Part shown: positions 56,565 through 64,000 of the stretch, piece by piece
Layout of the letters: each line of letters opens with the position of its first letter
How positions within the stretch are numbered: position 1 is the first letter of the stretch
NCBI RefSeq assembly: GCF_052857255.1
Contig: NC_135504.1
Span: forward strand, 140,642,121-140,706,120
Reading direction: 5' to 3'
Length of the DNA: 64,000 nt
DNA from: Amblyomma americanum
Taxonomy: Eukaryota; Arthropoda; Arachnida; Ixodida; Ixodidae
The notes under the pieces: generated by a model
Databases searched by the model: none
What the model was told of the DNA's origin: nothing
What the model saw: the letters and a program-made list of their open reading frames with translations, nothing else
Position numbers and translations under genes: made by a program

Positions 56565-58940
56565 GCGCTGGAGAAACTCTACGCTGGAGAAACTCCGCAC
56601 TGGAGCAACTCCGCGTTGGAGAAACTCCGCGCTGGAGAAACTCCGCGCTGGAGAAACTCCGCGCTGGAGAAACTCCGCGATGGTGAAACTCCGTGTTTGA
56701 GAAACTCCGCGATGGAGAAACTCCGCGCTGAAAAAACTCCGCGACGGAGAAACTCAGCGCTGGAGTAACTCCACGCTGGAGAAACTCCGTGTTGGAGAAA
56801 CTCGGTGTTGGAGAAACTGCGCGCTGGAGATATTTCTCGTTGGAGAAACTCCGCGTTGAAGAATCTCCGCGCTTGAAAAACTCCGCGCTGGAGAAACTCC
56901 GCGCTGGAAAAACTCCGCGATGGAGAAACTCCGCGTTGGTGAAAGTCCGCGTTGGCGAAAAGTCCGCTTTGGAGAAAAGTCCGTTTTGGAGAAAAGTCAG
57001 CGCTGGAGAAACTCCACGCTGGAAAACCTCCGCGCTGGAAAAGTCCGCGCTGGAGAAACTCTGCGTTGGAGAAAGTCCCCGTCGGAGAAGGTCCGCGTTG
57101 CAGAAAGTCCGCGTTGGAGAAACTCCGTGTTGTAGAAACTCCGCCTTTTAGAAACTTCGCGTTGAAGGAACGGCGCGTTGAAGATACTCCGCGTTGGAGA
57201 AACTCCGCGCTTGAAACACACCGCGCTGGAGAAACTCCGCGTTGGAGAAAGTCCGCGTTGGAGAAGGTCCGCGTTGGAGAAAGTCCGCGTTGGAGAAAGT
57301 CCGCGTTGGAGAAACTCCGCGTTGAAGAAAGTCCGCGTTGGAGAAAGTCCGCGCTGGAGAAACTCCGCTTTGTATAAACTCCGCGCTGGAGAAACTCCGC
57401 GATGGAGAAACTCCGCGACGGACAAACTCCGCGATGGAGAAACTCCGTGTTGGAGAAAAGTCCGCTCTGGAGAAACTCTACGCTGGAGAAACTCCGCACT
57501 GGAGAAACTCCGCGATGGAGAAACTCCGCGACGGACAAACTCCGCGATGGAGAAACTCCGTGTTGGAGAAAAGTCCGCTCTGGAGAAACTCTACGCTGGA
57601 GAAACTCCGCACTGGAGAAACTCCGCGCTGGAGAAACTCCGTGCTGCATAAAATCTGCACTGGAGAAACTCCGCGCTGGAGAAACTGCGTGCTGCATAAA
57701 ATCTGCGCTGGAGAAACTCCGGGCTGGAGAAACTCCGGGCTGGAGAAACTCCGCGCTGGAGAAACTCCGTGCTGGACAAACTCCGCGCTGGAGAAACTCC
57801 GTGTTGGAGAAACTCCGCGCTGGAGAAACTTCGCGTTGGAGAAACTGCGCGTTGGAGAAACTCCGCGTTGGAGAAAGTCCGCGTTGGAGAAAGTCCGCGT
57901 TGGAGAAACTCCGCGCTGGAGAAACTCCGCGTTTGAGAAACTGCGAACTGGAGAAACTCCGCGATGGAGACACTCCGCGCTGGAGAAACTCCGCGCTGGA
58001 GAAACTCCGTGTTGGAGAAGCTCCGTGTTGGGGAAACTTCGCGTTGGAGAAACGACGCGTTGGAGAAGGTGCGCTTTGGAGAAAGCCCGCGTTGAAGAAA
58101 CGGCGCGTTGAAGATACTCCGCGTTGGAGAAACTCCGCGCTTGAAACACACCGCGCTGGAGAAACTCCGCGTTGGAGAAAGTCCGCGTTGGAGAAGGTCC
58201 GCGTTGGAGAAAGTCCGCATTGGAGAAAGTCCGCGTTGGAGAAACTCCGCGTTGAAGAAAGTCCGCGTTGGAGAAAGTCCGCGCTGGAGAAACTCCGCGT
58301 TGTATAAACTCCGCGCTGGAGAAACTCCGCGATGGAGAAACTCCGCGACGGACAAACTCCGCGATGGAGAAACTCCGCGTTGGAGAAAAGTCCGCTCTGG
58401 AGAAACTCTACGCTGGAGAAACTCCGCACTGGAGAAACTCCGCGCTGGAGAAACTCCGTGCTGCATAAAATCTGCGCCGGAGAAACTCCGGGCTGGAGAA
58501 AGCCCGCGTTGGAGAAGGTCCGCGTTGAAGAAAGTCCGCGTTGGAGAAAGTCCGCGTTGAAGAAAGTCCGCGTTAGAGAAAGTCCGCGCTGGAGAAACTC
58601 TGCGTTGGATAAACTCCGCGCTGGAGAAACTCCGCGATGGAGAAACTCCGCGACGGACAAACTCCGCGATGGAGAAACTCCGCTTTGGTCAAAAGTCCGC
58701 GTTGGAGAAAAGTCCGCGTTGGAGAAAAGTCCGCGTTGGAGAAAAGTCAGCGCTGGAGAAACTCCACGCTGGAAAAACTCCGCGCAGGAGAAGCTCCGCG
58801 CTGGAGAAGCTCTGCGCTGGAGAAACTCCGAGTTGGAGAAACTGCACTGGAGAAGCTCAGCGTTTGAGAAACTCCGCACTGGAGAAAGTCCGTGTTAGAG
58901 AAACTCCGCGATGGAGCAACTCCGCGCTGGAGAAACTCCG
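56565..58940. repeat. ~2.36-kb tandem repeat, copy 1
   Basis: Landmarks recur at +2,359 bp: GAAGAATCTCCGCGC near 56,859/59,218, CCGCCTTTTAGAAAC near 57,141/59,500, GGTCAAAAGTCC near 58,687/61,046 and AAACTGCACTGG near 58,839/61,198. Near its left end this copy has one GCGCTGG monomer more than copy 2, shifting the offset by 16. One substitution is AAACGACGCG near 58,051 against AAACGGTGCG in copy 2. Confidence 0.85.
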
Positions 58941-61283
58941 CGCTGGAGAAACTCTACGCTGGAGAAACTCCGCACTGGAGCAACTCCGCGTTGGAGAAAC
59001 TCCGCGCTGGAGAAACTCCGCGCTGGAGAAACTCCGCGATGGTGAAACTCCGTGTTTGAGAAACTCCGCGATGGAGAAACTCCGCGCTGAAAAAACTCCG
59101 CGACGGAGAAACTCAGCGCTGGAGTAACTCCACGCTGGAGAAACTCCGTGTTGGAGAAACTCGGTGTTGGAGAAACTGCGCGCTGGAGATATTTCTCGTT
59201 GGAGAAACTCCGCGTTGAAGAATCTCCGCGCTTGAAAAACTCCGCGCTGGAGAAACTCCGCGCTGGAAAAACTCCGCGATGGAGAAACTCCGCGTTGGTG
59301 AAAGTCCGCGTTGGCGAAAAGTCCGCTTTGGAGAAAAGTCCGTTTTGGAGAAAAGTCAGCGCTGGAGAAACTCCACGCTGGAAAACCTCCGCGCTGGAAA
59401 AGTCCGCGCTGGAGAAACTCTGCGTTGGAGAAAGTCCCCGTCGGAGAAGGTCCGCGTTGCAGAAAGTCCGCGTTGGAGAAACTCCGTGTTGTAGAAACTC
59501 CGCCTTTTAGAAACTTCGCGTTGAAGGAACGGCGCGTTGAAGATACTCCGCGTTGGAGAAACTCCGCGCTTGAAACACACCGCGCTGGAGAAACTCCGCG
59601 TTGGAGAAAGTCCGCGTTGGAGAAGGTCCGCGTTGGAGAAAGTCCGCGTTGGAGAAAGTCCGCGTTGGAGAAACTCCGCGTTGAAGAAAGTCCGCGTTGG
59701 AGAAAGTCCGCGCTGGAGAAACTCCGCTTTGTATAAACTCCGCGCTGGAGAAACTCCGCGATGGAGAAACTCCGCGACGGACAAACTCCGCGATGGAGAA
59801 ACTCCGTGTTGGAGAAAAGTCCGCTCTGGAGAAACTCTACGCTGGAGAAACTCCGCACTGGAGAAACTCCGCGATGGAGAAACTCCGCGACGGACAAACT
59901 CCGCGATGGAGAAACTCCGTGTTGGAGAAAAGTCCGCTCTGGAGAAACTCTACGCTGGAGAAACTCCGCACTGGAGAAACTCCGCGCTGGAGAAACTCCG
60001 TGCTGCATAAAATCTGCACTGGAGAAACTCCGCGCTGGAGAAACTGCGTGCTGCATAAAATCTGCGCTGGAGAAACTCCGGGCTGGAGAAACTCCGGGCT
60101 GGAGAAACTCCGCGCTGGAGAAACTCCGTGCTGGACAAACTCCGCGCTGGAGAAACTCCGTGTTGGAGAAACTCCGCGCTGGAGAAACTTCGCGTTGGAG
60201 AAACTGCGCGTTGGAGAAACTCCGCGTTGGAGAAAGTCCGCGTTGGAGAAAGTCCGCGTTGGAGAAACTCCGCGCTGGAGAAACTCCGCGTTTGAGAAAC
60301 TGCGAACTGGAGAAACTCCGCGATGGAGACACTCCGCGCTGGAGAAACTCCGCGCTGGAGAAACTCCGTGTTGGAGAAGCTCCGTGTTGGGGAAACTTCG
60401 CGTTGGAGAAACGGTGCGTTGGAGAAGGTGCGCTTTGGAGAAAGCCCGCGTTGAAGAAACGGCGCGTTGAAGATACTCCGCGTTGGAGAAACTCCGCGCT
60501 TGAAACACACCGCGCTGGAGAAACTCCGCGTTGGAGAAAGTCCGCGTTGGAGAAGGTCCGCGTTGGAGAAAGTCCGCATTGGAGAAAGTCCGCGTTGGAG
60601 AAACTCCGCGTTGAAGAAAGTCCGCGTTGGAGAAAGTCCGCGCTGGAGAAACTCCGCGTTGTATAAACTCCGCGCTGGAGAAACTCCGCGATGGAGAAAC
60701 TCCGCGACGGACAAACTCCGCGATGGAGAAACTCCGCGTTGGAGAAAAGTCCGCTCTGGAGAAACTCTACGCTGGAGAAACTCCGCACTGGAGAAACTCC
60801 GCGCTGGAGAAACTCCGTGCTGCATAAAATCTGCGCTGGAGAAACTCCGGGCTGGAGAAAGCCCGCGTTGGAGAAGGTCCGCGTTGAAGAAAGTCCGCGT
60901 TGGAGAAAGTCCGCGTTGAAGAAAGTCCGCGTTAGAGAAAGTCCGCGCTGGAGAAACTCTGCGTTGGATAAACTCCGCGCTGGAGAAACTCCGCGATGGA
61001 GAAACTCCGCGACGGACAAACTCCGCGATGGAGAAACTCCGCTTTGGTCAAAAGTCCGCGTTGGAGAAAAGTCCGCGTTGGAGAAAAGTCCGCGTTGGAG
61101 AAAAGTCAGCGCTGGAGAAACTCCACGCTGGAAAAACTCCGCGCAGGAGAAGCTCCGCGCTGGAGAAGCTCTGCGCTGGAGAAACTCCGAGTTGGAGAAA
61201 CTGCACTGGAGAAGCTCAGCGTTTGAGAAACTCCGCACTGGAGAAAGTCCGTGTTAGAGAAACTCCGCGATGGAGCAACTCCG
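58941..61283. repeat. ~2.36-kb tandem repeat, copy 2
   Basis: Second copy of the ~2.36-kb unit. The junction with copy 1 follows GATGGAGCAACTCCGCG at about 58,911. In copy 2 the equivalent point near 61,270 instead continues into GAGTTGG monomers as at 38.8 kb. The island present shortly upstream of copy 1 is not included in the repeated unit. Confidence 0.85.
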
Positions 61284-64000
61284 CGCTGGAGAAACTCCGA
61301 GTTGGAGAAACTCCGCACTAGAGAAGCTGCGCGTTTGAGAAACTCCGCACTGGAGAAACTCCGCGTTTGAGAAACTCCGCGCTGGAGAAATTCCGGGCTG
61401 GAGAAACTCCGTGCTGGAGAAACTCCGCGCTGGACAAACTCCGCGCTGGAGCAACTCCGTGTTGGAGAAACTCCGTGTTGGAGAAACTCCACGCTGGAGA
61501 AACTTCGCGTTGGAGAAACTGAGCTTTGGAGAAACTCCGCGTTGGAAAAAGTCCGCGATGGAGAAACTCCGCGCTGGAGAAACTCCGCGTTTGAGAAACT
61601 CCGAGCTGGAGAAACTCCGCGATGGAGACACTCCGCGCTGGAGAAACTCCACCTTGGAGAAACTTCGCTTTGAAGAAACGGCGCGTTGGAGAAACTCCGC
61701 GTTAGAGAAACTCCGCGCTTGAAACACACCGCGCTGGAGAAATTCTGCGTTGGAGAAAGTCCGCGTTGGAGAAACTCCGTGTTGTAGAAACTTCGCCTTG
61801 GAGAAACTTCGCGTTGAAGAAACGGCGCGTTGGAGATACTCCGCGTTGGAGAAACTCCGCGCTTGAAACACACCACGCTGGAGAAACTCCGCGTTGGAGA
61901 AAGTCCGCGTTGGAGAAGGTCCGCGTTGGAGAAAGTCCGCGTTGGAGAAACTCCGCGTTGAAGAAAGTCCGCGTTGGAGAAAGTCCGCGCTGGAGAAACT
62001 CCGCGTTGTATAAACTCCGCGCTGTAGAAACTCCGCGATGGAGAAACTCCGCGACGGACAAACTCCGCGATGGAGAAATTCCGCGTTGGAGAAATGTCCG
62101 CTCTGGAGAAACTCTACGCTGGAGAAACTCCGCACTGGAGCAACTCCGCGTTGGAGAAACTCCGCGCTGGAGAAACTCCGTGCTGCATAAAATCTGCGCT
62201 GGAGAAACTCCGGGCTGGAGAAACTCCGCGCTGGAGAAACTCCGTGTTGGACAAACTCCGCGCTGGAGAAACTCCGTGTTGGAGAAACTCCGTGCTGGAG
62301 AAACTTCGCGTTGGAGAAACTGCGCGTTGGAGAAACTGCGCGTTGGAGAAAGTCCGTGTTGGAGAAACTCGGTGTTGGAGAAACTCCGCGCTGGAGATAT
62401 TTCGCGTTGGAGAAACTCCGCGTTGAAGAAACTCCGCGTTGGTGAAAGTCTGCGTTGGAGAAAAGTCCGCGTTGGAGAAAAGTCCGCGTTGGAGAAACTC
62501 CGCGCTGGAGAAACTCCGTGCTGCATAAAATCTGCGCTGGAGAAACTCCGGGCTGGAGAAACTCCGCGCTGGAGAAACTCCTTGCTGGACAAACTCCGCG
62601 CTGGAGAAACTCCGTGTTGGAGAAACTCCGTGCTGGAGAAACTTCGCGCTGGAGAAACTCCGCGACGGAGAAACTCAGCGCTGGAGTAACTCCACGCTGG
62701 AGAAACTCCGTGTTGGAGAAACTCGGTGTTGGAGAAACTCCGCGTTGAAGAAACTCCGCGTTGGTGAAAGTCTGCGTTGGAGAAAAGTCCGCGTTGGAGA
62801 AAAGTCCGCTTTGGAGAAAAGTCAGCGCTGGAGAATCCACGCTGGAAAAACTCCGCGCTGGAGAAGCTCCGCGCTTGAGAAACTCCGCGCTGGAGAAACT
62901 CCGAGTTGGAGAAACTCTGCACTGGAGAAGCTCTGCGTTTGAGAATCTCCGCACTGGAGAAACTCCGTGTTTGAGAAACTCCGTGATGGAAAAACTCCGC
63001 GCTGGAGAAACTCCGAGTTGGAGAAACTCCGCACTGGAGAAGCTCCGCGTTTGAGAAACTCCGCACTGGAGAAACTCCGCGTTTGAGAAACTCCGCGCTG
63101 GAGAAACTCCGGGCTGGAGAAACTCCGCAATGGAGACAATCCGCGCTGGAGAAACTCCGCGCTGAAGAAACTCCGTGTAGGAGAAACTCCGTGTGGGAGA
63201 AACTTCGCGTTGGAGAAACTCCGCGCTTGAAACACACCGCGCTGGAAAAACTCCGCGATGGAGAAAGTCCGCGTTGGAGAAGGTCCGCGTTGGTGAAAAG
63301 TCCGCGTTCGAGAAAAGTCCGTTTTGGAGAAAAGTCAGCGCTGGAGAAACTCCACGCTGGAAAACCTCCGCGCTGGAAAACTCCGCGCTGGAGAAACTCT
63401 GCGTTGGAGAAAGTCCCCGTCGGAGAAGGTCCGCATTGCAGAAAGTCCGCGTTGGAGAAACTCCGTGTTGTAGAAACTCCGCCTTGGAGAAACTTCGCGT
63501 TGAAGAAACGGCGCGTTGAAGATACTCCGCGTTGGAGAAACTCCGCGCTTGAAACACACCGCGCTGGAAAAACTCCGCGTTGGAGAAAGTCCGCGTTGGA
63601 GAAGGTCCGCGTTGGAGAAAGTCCGCGTTGGAGAAAGTCCGCGTTGGAGAAACTCCGCGTTGAAGAAAGTCCGCGTTGGAGAAAGTCCGCGCTGGAGAAA
63701 CTCCGCGTTGTATAAACTCCGCGCTGGAGAAACTCCGCGATGGAGAAACTCCGCGACGGACAAACTCCGCGATGGAGAAACTCCGTGTTGGAGAAAAGTC
63801 CGCTCTGGAGAAACTCTACGCTGGAGAAACTCCGCACTGGAGAAACTCCGCGCTGGAGAAACTCCGTGCTGCATAAAATCTGCGCTGGAGAAACTCCGCG
63901 CTGTAGAAACTCCGTGCTGGACAAACTCCGCGCGGAGAAACTCCGTGTTGGAGGAACTCCGCGCTGGAGAAACTCCGTGCTGCATAAAATCTGCGCTGGA
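61284..64000. repeat. Right-edge mosaic array
   Basis: No gene and no island. Segments match 38.8-39.5 kb (to about 62,040), then 15.2-15.6 and 42.2-43.1 kb (about 62,100-63,290), then 43.67-44.37 kb at an offset of about 19,625 bp from about 63,292 to the end. At the last junction GAAGGTCCGCG passes directly to TTGGTGAAAAGTCC, skipping the island expected from the 49.6-49.9 kb paralogue. The array continues beyond the window. Confidence 0.8.

Larger units (their letters stand above)
1..64000. repeat. 64-kb satellite array of a 16-bp monomer
   Basis: The whole window is a tandem array whose consensus monomer is CTCCGCGCTGGAGAAA. Frequent variants are GCGTT for GCGCT, GTCC for CTCC, CCGTG or CCGCA for CCGCG, GGAC, GTAG, GAAG or TGAG for GGAG, and a 17-bp form with one extra A (GGAGAAAAGTCC). 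About 4,000 monomers are present. The monomer is about 56-63% G+C and carries two CpG dinucleotides. Monomers are arranged in nested higher-order repeats of about 352, 880, 947, 1,523, 2,070, 2,244, 2,359, 3,500 and 16,900 bp, listed separately. Small differences between copies are usually whole monomers (16, 32, 112 or 224 bp), as expected from unequal exchange or slippage in register. No gene, RNA gene or recognisable mobile element interrupts the array. A eukaryotic satellite is the natural reading; the species and chromosomal position are unknown. Confidence 0.97.

Noticed and set aside
1..64000. CRISPR array
   Set aside because: The repeats are directly adjacent degenerate 16-mers with no unique spacers of constant length, no leader and no cas genes. 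The islands are copies of one another, not diverse spacers.
1..64000. CENP-B box in the monomer
   Set aside because: The required TTCG....A..CGGG spacing is not met by TTCGCGTTGGAGAAAC or any variant I checked. Centromeric function cannot be claimed.
1..64000. Telomeric or subtelomeric simple repeat
   Set aside because: The monomer does not resemble known telomere repeats (TTAGGG or TTTAGGG types), and none of these occur in the window.
1..64000. Bacterial or phage origin of the window
   Set aside because: There is no coding structure, ribosome binding site, operon or replication gene anywhere. A 64-kb uninterrupted short-monomer array is typical of eukaryotic satellites and would be exceptional in bacteria.

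Overview
The whole 64-kb window is one satellite/minisatellite array. Apart from nine copies of a ~49-bp AT-richer island, I could reduce everything I inspected to variants of a 16-bp monomer, consensus CTCCGCGCTGGAGAAA on the + strand. Common variants are CTCCGCGTTGGAGAAA, GTCCGCGTTGGAGAAA and a 17-bp form with GAAAAGTCC. I see no convincing protein gene, tRNA, rRNA, transposase, phage gene, CRISPR array or origin, and the array runs off both ends. Several thousand tandem short monomers in nested higher-order repeats, with no interspersed genes, suggest a eukaryotic chromosome (satellite or heterochromatic block). The species cannot be read from the sequence.

Layout. (1) 1-1429: left array, closely related to about 8430-9840. 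(2) 1430-18316 (unit A) and 18317-34920 (unit B): a direct tandem duplication of ~16.6-16.9 kb. Unit A carries an extra 2,244-bp tandem copy (1552-3795 / 3796-6060). Unit B carries an extra 2,070-bp copy (28443-30512 / 30513-32582). Both carry an ~880-bp tandem pair (5716-7474 and 20328-22086). Each unit has one island near its right end (16206 and 32776). (3) 34921-39754: a 3.5-kb copy of the end of unit B, with an island at 36294, then mosaic array. (4) 39755-47670: two ~3.2-3.4-kb copies with islands at 40338, 43150 and 44851. (5) 46715-49540: three units of ~947/947/932 bp. (6) 49541-56564: islands at 49877, 51562 and 56373, plus a 1,523-bp tandem duplication (52340-55385). (7) 56565-61283: a ~2.36-kb tandem pair. 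(8) 61284-64000: mosaic of segments also found at 38.8-39.5, 42-43, 49.5 and 43.7-44.4 kb.

Long open reading frames exist on both strands, the longest about 2,145 codons on the minus strand. They follow from the monomer: it has no stop codon in any of six frames, and because 16 is not a multiple of 3, all three frames of a strand encode the same cyclic 16-residue peptide. The + strand reads SALEKLRAGETPRWRN and the - strand reads FLQRGVSPARSFSSAE. I treat these as by-products, while noting that transcription or translation is not excluded.

The features most worth a second look are: the nine islands, each with one + frame left open; the exact dyad anatomy of the monomer (GGAG-AAA-CTCC-GCGCT); the very high CpG density; and the layered duplication history. 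Repeat-unit boundaries were found by eye from matching offsets and are good to roughly one or two monomers.
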